Origin: CAISKJ01 sp046351555
GTDB taxonomy: Bacteria; Myxococcota_A; Polyangia; Polyangiales; Ga0077539
Assembly: GCA_046351555.1 (NCBI GenBank)
Contig: JAXLYI010000003.1
Location: 434,001-498,000 of the forward strand
DNA: 64,000 bases
Direction: 5' to 3'
Both the position numbers and the translations under genes were made by a program. Within the stretch, counting starts at the first letter, position 1. Each line of letters begins with the position of its first letter. The notes beneath the pieces were generated by a model. That model worked only from the letters and a program-made list of their open reading frames with translations. It ran no database searches and was not told the DNA's origin. Below, piece after piece: positions 15,827 to 24,666 of the stretch.

Positions 15827-16639
15827 GTGACCGACGACACCCCGAGCCCCTTCGAACGCGCCCTCGACCTCCACGCCGTCGGAGACGGGCGCTACCGCAC
15901 GGAGATCCCCGACGGGTGGCAGCAGGGCCGCGGGGCCTTCGGCGGCCTCGTGATGGCGACGCTCGTCCGCGCGATCGAGCGCGCCGAGCCCGACGAGGCG
16001 CGGCGGCTGCGCGCGCTCACCGGGGAGATCCCCGCGCCCGTGCTGCCGGGTCCCGCGGAGCTCCGCGTCGAGGTGCTCCGGCGCGGCGCGGGCGTCACCA
16101 CGGCGCGCGCGCTCCTCACGCAGAACGGCGAGGCCGTCGCGCAGGCCACCGGCGTGCTCGGCGCGCCGCGGCGCAACGTGCCGGCGTGGCGGACGCTCGC
16201 GGCCCCGGTGATGGTGCCGTGGCGCGGGGTGGAGTCGGTTCCGTACGTGCCGGGCGTGATGCCGACCTTCGCGGAGCACCTGGAGATGCGCAACCTCGGC
16301 CCCGCGCCCTTCAGCAGCGGCGGCGAGCTGCGCGCGGAGGGCTGGGTTCGCCCGCGCATGGCGATGGGCGAGCGCGGCGCGGCGTGGCTCGCGGCGATGG
16401 TCGACGTGTGGTGGCCCTGTGCGCTCGTCGGCTTCGACGCCCCGCGGCCCACCGCGACGATCACGTACACGCTCGAGGTGGTCGGCGGCTTCGAGGGCCT
16501 CGACGCGAACGATCCCCTCTACTACCGGGCGAACGCGCCCGTCACCGAGGACGGGTACTCGGTGGAGTTCCGCGAGCTGTGGGGGAGCGACGGGCGGCTG
16601 CTGGCGCTCAACCAGCAGACCTTCGTGGTGATCAAGTAG
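15827..16639 (+). CDS. Acyl-CoA thioesterase-like double hot-dog protein (TesB/4HBT_3 family)
   Basis: The 270-aa cytoplasmic protein has two hot-dog halves. The first carries GWQQGRGAFGGLVMATLVRAI and RALTGEIPAPVLPGPAEL; the second carries AWLAAMVDVWWPC and PTATITYTLEVVG, with the family's typical strand-helix order and length. Such proteins hydrolyse acyl-CoA thioesters or act in fatty-acid and polyketide turnover; the substrate cannot be told. The start is a GTG (15827) with weak ribosome-binding signal. Its 3' end overlaps the convergent glycerophosphodiesterase gene by 8 nt. Confidence 0.8.
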   Translation: MTDDTPSPFERALDLHAVGDGRYRTEIPDGWQQGRGAFGGLVMATLVRAIERAEPDEARRLRALTGEIPAPVLPGPAELRVEVLRRGAGVTTARALLTQNGEAVAQATGVLGAPRRNVPAWRTLAAPVMVPWRGVESVPYVPGVMPTFAEHLEMRNLGPAPFSSGGELRAEGWVRPRMAMGERGAAWLAAMVDVWWPCALVGFDAPRPTATITYTLEVVGGFEGLDANDPLYYRANAPVTEDGYSVEFRELWGSDGRLLALNQQTFVVIK

Positions 16640-17402
16640 CGCGGGCGGCGCGCACCGCGGGGACGACGGCCGCGGGGTCGTCGGTCATGATCCCGTCGGC
16701 GCCGAGGGCGACGAGGCGAGCGGCCTCCGCGGGGTCGTCCACCGTCCAGTAGTCCACCCGGATCGAGAGCGCGTGGCACCGCGCGAGGAAGGCCGGCGCG
16801 TCGAGCCGAAGCCCCTTGAACGCCACGGGGACCTGCGCGGCGTTTCCCCCCGGCGGCGCCGCGCGCAAGAGCGCGAGAGGCGTCCCCCGCACGCGCAGCA
16901 CCTCGTCGAAGGAGAGGCACGTGCGCCCGGGGTAGCCCTTCGCCCGCACCGCGCGGAGCGTGCCTGGGTGGAAGCTCGCGAGCAGCACCCGCCCCTCGTC
17001 GCCGCGCCGTCGCAGCAGCGCGAGCACCTCGTCGACCATCGAGGGCGCGCGCTGTTTGAGGTCGACGTTGACCGGGACGTCGGGAAACGCGTCGAGCAGC
17101 TCTTCCAGCGTCGGCACGCGGATGCCGCGGTCGGCGAAGGGCCGCGACCCGTCGGGCGCGACGAAGCCCCGGCCCGCGTCGCACGATCGTACGTCGTCGA
17201 ACGAACTCGTCGCGATGACCAGCGGCACGCCGCACGCGCGGGTGAGGACCGGGTCGTGGGAGAGGACGAGGCGGCCGTCGGCGGTGCGGTGGAGGTCGGT
17301 CTCGATGCCGTCGGCGCCGAGCTCGAGGGCGCGCTCGAAGGAGACAAGCGTGTTCTCGGGGCGCTCGGCGGGGGCGCCGCGGTGGGCGTGGACGAGGGCC
17401 AT
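16632..17402 (-). CDS. Glycerophosphodiester phosphodiesterase (GlpQ/UgpQ-like, cytoplasmic)
   Basis: The 256-aa enzyme should hydrolyse glycerophosphodiesters to sn-glycerol 3-phosphate and an alcohol. It has the GDPD signature: HAHRGAPAERPENT (H7, R8), GADGIETDLH (E34, D36), the LVLSHD loop (H49, D50), VPVNVDLKQ with an acidic metal ligand, and VDYWTVDDP followed by GADGIMTDDP at the C-terminus. There is no signal peptide, so it resembles cytoplasmic UgpQ rather than periplasmic GlpQ. It starts 7 nt after the stop of the large membrane protein upstream on the same strand. Confidence 0.9.
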   Translation of the reverse strand: MALVHAHRGAPAERPENTLVSFERALELGADGIETDLHRTADGRLVLSHDPVLTRACGVPLVIATSSFDDVRSCDAGRGFVAPDGSRPFADRGIRVPTLEELLDAFPDVPVNVDLKQRAPSMVDEVLALLRRRGDEGRVLLASFHPGTLRAVRAKGYPGRTCLSFDEVLRVRGTPLALLRAAPPGGNAAQVPVAFKGLRLDAPAFLARCHALSIRVDYWTVDDPAEAARLVALGADGIMTDDPAAVVPAVRAARAT

Positions 17403-17409
17403 CGCGGGG

Positions 17410-19836
17410 CTACATCGACTCGATGAGGTACGCGAGGACGGCGTGGTCGCGTCGGTCGAGCGCCGCGCGGAAGGCCGCGAGCGAGCGCTCGGCCTCGGCC
17501 TGCACGTCGCGACGTCCGACGGCGCGGGCGGTCATCGCGACGTGGGAGACCTCCGTCACCGCCGACGACGCGCGGCAGCGCCAGCAGGGGTCGCGATCGC
17601 CCCAGGAGAGCCACGCGGCGAGGGACGCACGTCCGCGGTCGAGCCGCTGCGCGCCGAAGGCGAGGGACGCGCGGTCGAAGGGGTTGCCGTGCTCGCGGTC
17701 GCGTGACGCGACGAAGGCCGCGCCGTCGCCGGGGCCGAGGCGCGACCAGTCGTCGACCGGGTCGAGCTCGGCGAGGCGCTCCGTCCAGGGCTCCCCGCCG
17801 ACCTCGCCGAGGAGGAAGCGCGGCAGCGTGTGGGCGGCGTTGTCGCCGAGGTCGCCGACGGCGAGCCCCGTGAGCGCGTCCTTCGCCCGCGCGGGCTCGC
17901 CGGCGCGGAGCGCGAGGGCGGCGTCGAGCGTGGGGAAGTACCCGGCCCAGTGAGGCAGCAGGCGCTCGAGGTCGCCGTCGTCCGTCGGGGTGAGGTGGGC
18001 GAGCTCGTGGCTGGCCGTCGCGCGCACGGCGTCGGCGTCGGCGCGGGCGCGGGCGGCGAGGGCGAGGGCCTCGGCGTGGGCGCCGGTGAGCGCGTCGAAG
18101 GCCGCGAGCGACGTCGCCGTCCACGCGCGGACGTAGCGCTCGCGCCGCGTGATCGAGCCGTCAGGCAGGGCCGCCAACGACGCGTGGACCACGCGCAGGA
18201 GGCCCACCGGCGTCGACACGGCGCCGACGGGTTGCTTGACCAGCGCCCAGGGGTCGGCCCAGGGGAAGCCCTCCGCCGACGCGTCGCGGTCGCCGGCTTC
18301 GCGACGCAGGAGGGACGCCACCTGCCGCCATCCCCCCCACGGCGCGCCGAGCACGCGCGTCGCCTCGTCGAGCACCGCGAGGCGCGCGACGCCCTGCTTC
18401 GCGTCGGCGAGGAAGAGCGCGCAGCGCCAGCCCTGGGGCCCTTCGAAGCCCGCGCGGAGGTCGTGCTCGGCGCCCGCGTGACCCGCGCGCAGCGAGAGCG
18501 CCGCGGCGGCGCAGCGGGCGGCCTGCCCGAACTCGGGGTTGAACGCGTCGCGGTTGTCGGGGTGGGCGATCCGCTCCATCCAGTAGGCAGCGCGCTCGTA
18601 GTTCCTGGCGTGGAGGTAGGCGAGCGCGGCCATCACGTCCTGCGCGCGGTGCCCCTCGGGGGGCGCGTCGATGCCGTCGAGCATCCGCGCCGCGCGGGGG
18701 TAGTAGCCCGCGAGCGACGCCACCTGCGCGCCGACCCAGCGGGCCCGCGGCGTGCCGCAGCGCTCAGCGGCGTCCATCGCGGCCTCGTGGCGCCCCGCGC
18801 GGGCGAGGACGTCCGCCGACACCGCACAGTCCTCCGCGAGCGACCAGAGCGCGGCGAGCGCGTCCACCTCGCGGTCGCTCTTCGGGAAGCGCCGCGCCTG
18901 GTGGGCGATGCGCGAGGCGGCCTCGCGACGGCGGAAGGGCGTGGCCGCGGCGAGGAGGTCGTTCGACACCGAACGAAACGCCAGCGGCTGGTCGGGGCGG
19001 CTGGTGACGGTGCCCGAGCCCGCGCCCCCGCCGCGCGCGGAGAGGGTCATGTACTCGCCGAGCACGGTCACCCCGACGAAGGCCCCGAGCGCGGCGAGCG
19101 CGGCGGCCCGCCAGACCGAGCGCGGCAGCGGGCCCGACACGCGGGGAGCGCCCCCGTCGTGCACCAGCGGGATCGCCGCCAGCGCCGCGTCGCCCGCCCC
19201 CGCGTCGGGCTCGGGCGCCGGGGCGAGCGTCCAGCGCACGGCGACGGTGCGGATGTCCTGGCGCGCGACGAGCTTGCCGAAGGCCTGGACGCGGTCGCCC
19301 GCCAGCACCGACGCGAGGACGACGTGGTGCTGCGTGAGCATCGCGGCGCCGGCCTCATCGGCGGCCTCGACGCGCGCGCGCAGGGACTTGTCGAGCCGCG
19401 GGAGCGTGCAGCCCGTCCACACCTCACGCGAGCCCGCGAGGACGGCCACCGGGCCTTCGAGATGAACCACCGAGCCGTCGTCGCAGCGGACGGACAGCGC
19501 CGGCGCGCGCACGGAGGCGGCGCGGTCGAGCGCGTCTTTGAGCGAGTCGGGGCGGCGGTCGGCGCGGGCGGTGGTGGCGGCTACAGGGGCGGGCGCGTCG
19601 AAGCCGGGCACGGCGTCGCCCTCGACGGAGAGCGTTCCGGTGACCACCGAGCGGGCGCCGTCGGCGAGGGCTTCGCGCGCGGGCCGGGCGAGCTCGCGGC
19701 GCCCCCAGTCGGCGGAGAGACGTCCGCCGCGGCGCGCGTCCGACCACGCCACCGCGCACGCGACCAGCCCCGCGAACGCGACGAACGCGGGCCACACGAA
19801 GGGCCCGTACACCAGCAGCCAGGGGAGCTCGCCCAT
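17410..19836 (-). CDS. Large membrane protein with TPR/helical-repeat C-terminal half, unknown
   Basis: The 808-aa product has one membrane helix near the N-terminus (WLLVYGPFVWPAFVAFAGLV), a beta-rich domain at ~60-230 with VVTGTLSVEGDAVPG and an AFGKLVARQDIR segment (OB- or GIDE-like impression), and a second helix at ~245-268 (AAALAALGAFVGVTVLGEY). From ~290 to 800 it is all-helical with TPR-like pairs (AAMDAAERCGTPRARW, QDVMAALAYLHARNYERAAYW). This suggests a membrane-anchored scaffold with an enzyme-like or ligand-binding core. I do not recognise the family. It is 7 nt upstream of the phosphodiesterase gene. Confidence 0.6.
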   Translation of the reverse strand: MGELPWLLVYGPFVWPAFVAFAGLVACAVAWSDARRGGRLSADWGRRELARPAREALADGARSVVTGTLSVEGDAVPGFDAPAPVAATTARADRRPDSLKDALDRAASVRAPALSVRCDDGSVVHLEGPVAVLAGSREVWTGCTLPRLDKSLRARVEAADEAGAAMLTQHHVVLASVLAGDRVQAFGKLVARQDIRTVAVRWTLAPAPEPDAGAGDAALAAIPLVHDGGAPRVSGPLPRSVWRAAALAALGAFVGVTVLGEYMTLSARGGGAGSGTVTSRPDQPLAFRSVSNDLLAAATPFRRREAASRIAHQARRFPKSDREVDALAALWSLAEDCAVSADVLARAGRHEAAMDAAERCGTPRARWVGAQVASLAGYYPRAARMLDGIDAPPEGHRAQDVMAALAYLHARNYERAAYWMERIAHPDNRDAFNPEFGQAARCAAAALSLRAGHAGAEHDLRAGFEGPQGWRCALFLADAKQGVARLAVLDEATRVLGAPWGGWRQVASLLRREAGDRDASAEGFPWADPWALVKQPVGAVSTPVGLLRVVHASLAALPDGSITRRERYVRAWTATSLAAFDALTGAHAEALALAARARADADAVRATASHELAHLTPTDDGDLERLLPHWAGYFPTLDAALALRAGEPARAKDALTGLAVGDLGDNAAHTLPRFLLGEVGGEPWTERLAELDPVDDWSRLGPGDGAAFVASRDREHGNPFDRASLAFGAQRLDRGRASLAAWLSWGDRDPCWRCRASSAVTEVSHVAMTARAVGRRDVQAEAERSLAAFRAALDRRDHAVLAYLIESM

Positions 19837-19890
19837 GGGCGCGCACGGTAGCCGCGGAGGAGACCCCGCCGCAAGGCGGGTGGCGCGCGC

Positions 19891-20535
19891 TCAGGCCGCG
19901 CCGTCGCGCTCGGCGAGGCAGCGCTCGATCGCGCCGCGGAGCACCTCGACGGGCTGCGCCCCCGACGCGGCGAGGCGGTCGTCGAAGATGAAGAACGGAA
20001 CGCCCGTGACGCCCTGCGCGGCGACCGACTCCACCTCGCGGCGCGTGGCCTCGAGCTCGGCGGGGTCGGCGGCGAGGCGGGCGGCTTCGTCGGCGGTGAA
20101 GCCGTGGCGCGCGGCGACCTCCGCGAGCGCGGCGGGGTCGCCGACGTCGCGACCTTCGAGGAAGTACGCGGCGTAGAGCGCGTCGAGCAGGGCGTGCTGC
20201 GTGCCGCGGGCCTCGGCGTGGCGCAGCAGCGTGTGGGCCGCGAGCGTCGGGAAGGAGCGCTGGACCTTCGCGAAGTCGAGCGGGATGCCCGACGCGCGCG
20301 CCTCGGCCTCGACGCGGCCGAACATGCGCTCGGGGTCGGCGCGGTACTTCGTGCGGAGGCGCTCGCGCAGGTCGGCGCCGCCGGCGGGGGTCGCCGGGTC
20401 GAGCAGGAAGGGGACGTGGCGGACGGTGGCCTGCACGTCGGGGAGGCCGGCGAGGGCGGCGTCGAGGCGGCGCGCGCCGATGAAGCACCAGGGGCACATC
20501 ACGTCGGAGACGACGTCGATGGTGAGCGTTCGCAT
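19891..20535 (-). CDS. DsbA family oxidoreductase (FrnE-like, cytoplasmic)
   Basis: The 214-aa protein is a thioredoxin-fold enzyme with the helical DsbA insertion. It starts at ATG20535 (RTLTIDVVSDVMCPWCFIG), so the CPWC active site is Cys14-Cys17 and there is no signal peptide. The insertion includes LLRHAEARGTQ and FLEGRDVGD, and the cis-Pro strand is GVTGVPFFIFDD (Pro after GV). FrnE-like proteins act as thiol-disulfide oxidoreductases or isomerases in the cytoplasm, often in oxidative stress or secondary metabolism. The gene stands alone, divergent from the poly-proline TPR gene. Confidence 0.9.
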   Translation of the reverse strand: MRTLTIDVVSDVMCPWCFIGARRLDAALAGLPDVQATVRHVPFLLDPATPAGGADLRERLRTKYRADPERMFGRVEAEARASGIPLDFAKVQRSFPTLAAHTLLRHAEARGTQHALLDALYAAYFLEGRDVGDPAALAEVAARHGFTADEAARLAADPAELEATRREVESVAAQGVTGVPFFIFDDRLAASGAQPVEVLRGAIERCLAERDGAA

Positions 20536-20640
20536 GGCGCGGAGGAGACTACAGGGGGCGCGGCGGGCGCAACGGGCGCCCGGCGGATGACGGAGTCCTT
20601 CCCTCCGGGGCGCTGGCTCCGGTACCGTCCCGCGCGACCG

Positions 20641-21438
20641 ATGCTGTTCCCGCGCGCCTCGCTCCTCGCCGCCGCCCTCGCCGCCGCGCCCGCCGTCGCC
20701 GTGGCGCAGCCGCAGCCCCCGCCGACGCAGCCGCGCACCACGATGAGCGCCGAGGCGCGCGCCCGCTTCGAGGCCGGCGGGCGCTTCTACGAGCTGCGGC
20801 GCTACGACGACGCGGCGCGGGAGTTCCAGACCGCGTACGCGCTGTCGGGCAACGCGGCGGTGCTCTTCAACCTCGGGCGCGCGCTCGAGGACGGCGGCCA
20901 CCTCCCGGAGGCCCTCGCCGCGTACGAGCGCTTCGACCGCGAGAGCCCCGCCGCCATCGACCGCACGCCGCTCCAGGCGCGCCTCACCACCGTCCGCGAG
21001 CGCATCGCCGCGCCCCCACCACCTCCGCCGCCGCCCCCACCTCCCCCGCCACCGCCTCCGCCACCGCCGCCACCGCCTCCGCCGCCACCGCCTCCGCCTC
21101 CGCCGCCGCCCGCGCCTTCACGCGCGCTCCCGGTCTCGCTGATGATCGGCGGCGGCGCCGCGCTCGCGACGGGGCTCTTGCTCGGGGTGACGGTGATCAA
21201 CTCCGACGCCGAGCTCTCGGCCGCGTGCCCCGGGGGCCTCTGCCCTCCGCCGGGCCACGACGCCGAAGTCGAAAACGCCCAGCGCCGCGCGGTGATCGCC
21301 GACGTGCTCGGCGGCGTCGGCATCGCCGCGCTCGCCGCGGGGGTGGTGCTGTGGATCGTGCGGGCGCCCCACGCGACGGCGCCGCGGACGGCGGTGGTGT
21401 TCACCGGGCGCGGGGTCGCGGGGAGCTGGACGTTCTGA
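20641..21438 (+). CDS. Exported TPR protein with 33-residue poly-proline tract and C-terminal membrane helices
   Basis: The 265-aa protein has a signal peptide (ASLLAAALAAAPAVAVA), a TPR-like helical segment (~35-110: FEAGGRFYELRRYDDAAREF, NAAVLFNLGRALED), an uninterrupted run of 33 prolines at about residues 125-157, and two hydrophobic helices (MIGGGAALATGLLLGVTV and VLGGVGIAALAAGVVLW). Similar TPR-Pro-TM proteins are widespread in myxobacteria as envelope scaffolds. ATG20641 is chosen for the signal peptide; an in-frame ATG at 20587 would add 18 residues. It lies 105 nt upstream of and divergent from the DsbA gene. Confidence 0.7.
   Translation: MLFPRASLLAAALAAAPAVAVAQPQPPPTQPRTTMSAEARARFEAGGRFYELRRYDDAAREFQTAYALSGNAAVLFNLGRALEDGGHLPEALAAYERFDRESPAAIDRTPLQARLTTVRERIAAPPPPPPPPPPPPPPPPPPPPPPPPPPPPPPPPPAPSRALPVSLMIGGGAALATGLLLGVTVINSDAELSAACPGGLCPPPGHDAEVENAQRRAVIADVLGGVGIAALAAGVVLWIVRAPHATAPRTAVVFTGRGVAGSWTF
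21013..21111 (+). repeat. Poly-proline codon repeat (33 consecutive Pro codons)
   Basis: Positions 21013-21111 encode 33 prolines in a row, with mixed CCN codons (mostly CCG and CCA). The repeat is a likely site of length variation by slippage and of ribosome stalling, so it would need elongation factor P. The mix of synonymous codons argues against very recent expansion. Confidence 0.9.
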
Positions 21439-21447
21439 CGGGGGATT

Positions 21448-22131
21448 TCAGAGCGGGACGACGACCCGGCCGGGCGCTGGGTCGCCCGTGCCGGTGTTGG
21501 TCCCGTCGACGGTGTGGCAGCCGTTGCAGTCGCCGTGTGGGACGGGGCTCCCCATCTCCGCGACGAGCCCCGTCGGGCCGATGACCCGCGCGGTGCGGAG
21601 GGGGAAGGTCAGCGCGTTGCGCGTGTAGAAGTTGCCCGCGGCGTTCACCGTCATGCGTACCGTCCGCCCCATCGCGTCGACCACCTCCACCGCGGACGTG
21701 CCGCTCGGGCCGCCCGGCGCTGCGCCCGTGTAGCCGTTGCAGTTGTCGACCTCGTGGTCGAGGAAGTACGCCGTCCCCGCCGCGGTGTACGCCGGCGCGC
21801 GGCTGTTGCGCGCGTGGCAGGCGATGCAGGCCTGGCCGGGGTTCATCAACGTGCTGCCGCGGTTGCCGCGCGTCCAGGTGGTGCCCGAGACGCAGGTGGG
21901 GTCGGTGCCCGCGGGCGGCATCCAGCGCGCGGGCGCGTCTTCCGTCGCGGGCGCGTCTTCCGTCGCGGGCGCGTCGTCGCCGGGGGACGCATCGTCGCCG
22001 GGCGTGACGTCGGCCGCCGGGACGTCGCTGCCGGCCGCATCGGGCCAGGGGCGCATGGCGTCGACGGTCTGCGAGCAGCCGAACGACGCGAGGGCGAGGC
22101 AAGGGAGGGCGTACTTCAGGAAGTGCTTCAT
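21448..22131 (-). CDS. Putative lipoprotein with two CxxCH haem-binding motifs
   Basis: The 227-aa product starts at ATG22131, giving a lipoprotein-like signal (MKHFLKYALPCLALASFGC) with an imperfect lipobox. After an acidic linker with Ala-Pro-Thr-Glu-Asp repeats (18-nt DNA repeats, see 21929-21979), the mature part carries CIACH (CxxCH) near residue 100 and CNGCH near residue 205, each in a Gly/Asn-rich context typical of multihaem c-type cytochromes. It probably carries two covalent haems at the outer membrane or periplasm. The redox partner is unknown; no other cytochrome gene is nearby. Confidence 0.72.
   Translation of the reverse strand: MKHFLKYALPCLALASFGCSQTVDAMRPWPDAAGSDVPAADVTPGDDASPGDDAPATEDAPATEDAPARWMPPAGTDPTCVSGTTWTRGNRGSTLMNPGQACIACHARNSRAPAYTAAGTAYFLDHEVDNCNGYTGAAPGGPSGTSAVEVVDAMGRTVRMTVNAAGNFYTRNALTFPLRTARVIGPTGLVAEMGSPVPHGDCNGCHTVDGTNTGTGDPAPGRVVVPL
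21929..21979. repeat. Short tandem repeat (18-nt unit) coding a Pro/Ala/Glu/Asp linker
   Basis: The 18-mer gcgggcgcgtcttccgtc is at 21929-21946 and exactly repeated at 21947-21964, with a partial third copy to 21979. It encodes the repeated DAPATE-type linker of the dihaem lipoprotein. Being in frame (18 nt), copy-number change would lengthen or shorten the linker without a frameshift. Confidence 0.8.
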
Positions 22132-22159
22132 GGTGGGAGGTCTGCGGGGTGGGAGCGGG

Positions 22160-23071
22160 TCAGCGCGCGGGGAGACGGGCGCGCACCGCCGACGCGTAGA
22201 CGCTGTCGGGCCAGCGGGCGACGAGGGCCTCGCCGGCGCCGCGCGCCTCGGCGGCGCGGCCGAGCCGGTCGAGCGCACGGAAGGTGAGCCACGCGCGCTC
22301 CTCGGCGAGCGGGCCGTCGGCGTCGGCGCTCTGCGCGAGCGCGAGGGCCTGCGCGGGCGCGTCGGCAAGGCGGGCGCGGGCCTCCTCGATGCGCGACTCC
22401 TCCGAGCGAACCGCCACGGGCAAGTGCGCGGGTGCGGGCTGCGCGACCGGGTCGTGGGTGACGGTCGGCGACGTCCAGCGGTGCGACCGCGCGCGGTGCG
22501 GGGGCGCCGCGCGCAGCAGGCTGGCGACCGCGGGTTCGGGCGCTTCTTCCGCGCGCGCGGCGGGCACCATCACCACCGCGGGCGTCAGCGCGACGACGGG
22601 CGCGGCGGTCAGCGAGGGCGTGGGCGCGACAGAGGGCGCGTTCATCGCGTTGAGCGCGGCCACGACGGCGGGCGCGTTCATCTCGGCGCGCGCGGGCGCA
22701 GGCGTCGCTTCCACGGGAGCCGGCGCGGGCGCGGCGACCACGGCGGGCGACGGGCGCGCCGGGGCATGACGCGCGACGTGGGCCGCGGGCGCGTGGCGGG
22801 CGGCGTGGCGCTTCGGCGCGTGGAGCCCGGCGGCGCCGATGGCGGCCACGGCCCCGACGGCGCCGAGCACGGCGGCGGCCTTGGCACCAACCGCGACCGA
22901 GGCGGGCGCGGCGGCGGTGACGGCGGCCTTGGAGAGCGTCGCGACGTACTTCGCGCCGGCCGCGCGCACGCCCGGCGGGAGCGGCGGGGGCGGGGCGGCC
23001 GCGTCGAGCAGCGAGCGGAGGTCGTCCGGCGCGCCGCTGCGGGGGTCGAGCCATCGGCGGGGGTCGCTCAT
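22160..23071 (-). CDS. Single-pass membrane protein coupled to ECF sigma factor (putative anti-sigma or sigma-associated factor)
   Basis: The 303-aa product has an N-terminal cytoplasmic segment (SDPRRWLDPRSGAPDDLRSLL), one membrane helix (about residues 60-82, AAAVLGAVGAVAAIGAAG), a long Ala/Pro-rich periplasmic linker and a short helical C-terminal domain with TPR-like repeats (EARARLADAPAQALALAQSA, WLTFRALDRLGRAAEARGAG). Its ATG overlaps the sigma-factor stop by 4 nt, the usual arrangement for an ECF sigma and its regulator, so an anti-sigma role is likely. No zinc-binding anti-sigma motif is seen; it may instead sense envelope stress through its periplasmic part. Confidence 0.65.
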   Translation of the reverse strand: MSDPRRWLDPRSGAPDDLRSLLDAAAPPPPLPPGVRAAGAKYVATLSKAAVTAAAPASVAVGAKAAAVLGAVGAVAAIGAAGLHAPKRHAARHAPAAHVARHAPARPSPAVVAAPAPAPVEATPAPARAEMNAPAVVAALNAMNAPSVAPTPSLTAAPVVALTPAVVMVPAARAEEAPEPAVASLLRAAPPHRARSHRWTSPTVTHDPVAQPAPAHLPVAVRSEESRIEEARARLADAPAQALALAQSADADGPLAEERAWLTFRALDRLGRAAEARGAGEALVARWPDSVYASAVRARLPAR

Positions 23072-23652
23072 CGTCGCCCTCCCTGGGCCTTGCGGAGGCG
23101 CTCGAGGTGCTGCTGAAACTCCGTGCGCGCCGTGTGGAGCCGCGAGTACACGGTGCCCGTCGGGACGCCGAGCAGCTCGCCGATCGCGGCGCAGGACATC
23201 CCCTCGAGCTCGAACATCACGAACACGGCGCGGCGGTCGGGCTCGAGGTGGTCGAGCACGACCTCGAGGGTGCGGCGGGCCTGCGCCCGGGCGGCGTCTT
23301 CTTCGGGGGAGTCGCCGTCGTGGGAGCCCCCCTCGGGCACGTCGGCGACGGCGTCTTCGGGGTGGCGGCGGCGGTGGCGGCGCCAACCCTGCGCGACCCG
23401 GAGGCAGATGCCGAAGAGCCAGGTGGTGACCGCGCAGGAGCCGTCGTAGCTGTCGAGCCGCCGGTGCACCACGAGGAACACCTCCTGGAGCTGGTCGGGG
23501 AGGTCGTCGCGGGCCACCCCGAGGCGAGCCAGCGAGGCCCACACGAAATCGGCGTGGCGGGCGTACACCTCCGCCGCCGTCCCGAGGGACGGGCGCGCTT
23601 CGGCCGCGGGGGCGGCTGCGTCGAAGGCGGGGGAGGTGGCCATCGCGTGCAT
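23068..23652 (-). CDS. ECF-type RNA polymerase sigma factor
   Basis: The 194-aa protein carries sigma region 2 (YARHADFVWASLARLGVA, DLPDQLQEVFLVVHRRLDSY, WLFGICLRVAQGW) and region 4 (LEVVLDHLEPDRRAVFVMFE, CAAIGELLGVPTGTVYSRL helix-turn-helix), so it should redirect RNA polymerase to a stress regulon. The start is ATG23652 (or ATG23643); in-frame codons to 23811 have no homology. It is followed, with ATGA overlap, by the membrane protein gene at 22160-23071. Its promoter target is unknown. Confidence 0.85.
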   Translation of the reverse strand: MHAMATSPAFDAAAPAAEARPSLGTAAEVYARHADFVWASLARLGVARDDLPDQLQEVFLVVHRRLDSYDGSCAVTTWLFGICLRVAQGWRRHRRRHPEDAVADVPEGGSHDGDSPEEDAARAQARRTLEVVLDHLEPDRRAVFVMFELEGMSCAAIGELLGVPTGTVYSRLHTARTEFQQHLERLRKAQGGRR

Positions 23653-23828
23653 CGTAGCGCCGGGTGGATGGCCGGCGCCCGGGGGGACCTTCAGCGAAAG
23701 TGGGGTCCCCTGTCCATCGGTACCCGGGAACCTCAGGTGTCCCACCCGTGCACCGGTTTCCCTTGCGCCGCGGGCGGCCGCCGCGCGAAGAACGTCGCCC
23801 CCCTCCCCCACCCCACGGACCGCCGCCC

Positions 23829-24599
23829 ATGGCCTTCGACTTCGGACGCAACTGGCGCGACTTCCTCGACCACACCGACGTGGACGCGGGCGCGCGCAAC
23901 ATGGAGCAGAGCCTGCGGGACTTCCTCGGCGAGGAGAACGTGCGGGGGAGGTCGTTCCTCGACATCGGCTGCGGGACGGGGCTCGCGTCGCTGGCGGCGA
24001 TGCGCCTCGGGGCCGCCTCGGTGACCGGCATCGACGTGAGCGAGAACAGCGTCCGCTGCGCCGAGGACGTGCGCGCCCGCTTCGGCTACGGCCCCGAGCG
24101 CTGGGCGGTGCGCCACGGCTCGGTGCTCGACAAGGCCCTCGTCGAGTCGCTGCCGGTGAGCGACGTGGTCTACGCCTGGGGCGTGCTCCACCACACCGGC
24201 GACATGGCGCTCGCGTTCGAACACGCCTGCTCGCGCGTCGCGGTGGGCGGCGTCTTCCACACCGCGATCTACAACCGCACCTGGACCTCGCCCGCCTGGG
24301 GCGTCATCAAGCGTGTGTACAACGGCCGCGGCCCCGCCGGGCGCCTCGCCCTCCACGGCAGCTTCTTCGCGTGGAACGCCGTCGCCCGCGCCGCGGGCCT
24401 CAAGCACCCCTTCAAGCGCGAGCGCGGGATGAGCGTCTGGTACGACGCCGTCGACTGGCTCGGCGGCTACCCCTACGAGTACGCCACGCACGACGAGGTG
24501 GTCGCCATCGTCAACCGCCACGGGCGCTACGAGCTTGTGAAGAGCCGGCGGGACTCGGGCTTCGGGTGCAACGAGTTCCTCTTCCGCCGCCTGGGGTGA
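23829..24599 (+). CDS. Class I SAM-dependent methyltransferase
   Basis: The 256-aa protein has the Rossmann methyltransferase core: FLDIGCGTGLASLAAMRLGA (motif I), VTGIDVSENSVRC (motif II) and VVYAWGVLHHTGDM (motif IV). It then has a C-terminal half with aromatic-rich segments (GYPYEYATHDEVV, CNEFLFRRLG). There is no signal peptide or membrane segment. Substrate is unknown; the general build resembles small-molecule methyltransferases of UbiE/biotin-C type. ATG23829 is used; in-frame codons upstream to 23664 look noncoding. Confidence 0.85.
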   Translation: MAFDFGRNWRDFLDHTDVDAGARNMEQSLRDFLGEENVRGRSFLDIGCGTGLASLAAMRLGAASVTGIDVSENSVRCAEDVRARFGYGPERWAVRHGSVLDKALVESLPVSDVVYAWGVLHHTGDMALAFEHACSRVAVGGVFHTAIYNRTWTSPAWGVIKRVYNGRGPAGRLALHGSFFAWNAVARAAGLKHPFKRERGMSVWYDAVDWLGGYPYEYATHDEVVAIVNRHGRYELVKSRRDSGFGCNEFLFRRLG

Positions 24600-24666
24600 G
24601 GGCCCTGAAATCGACGGGCCCGAAACTCGACGGGCCCGCGCCGGGCGGGGTATCCCTCGCGTCGCC

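Noticed and set aside
21013..21111. Poly-CCN tract considered as CRISPR or a noncoding satellite
   Set aside because: It is in frame within a credible exported protein and codes only proline.
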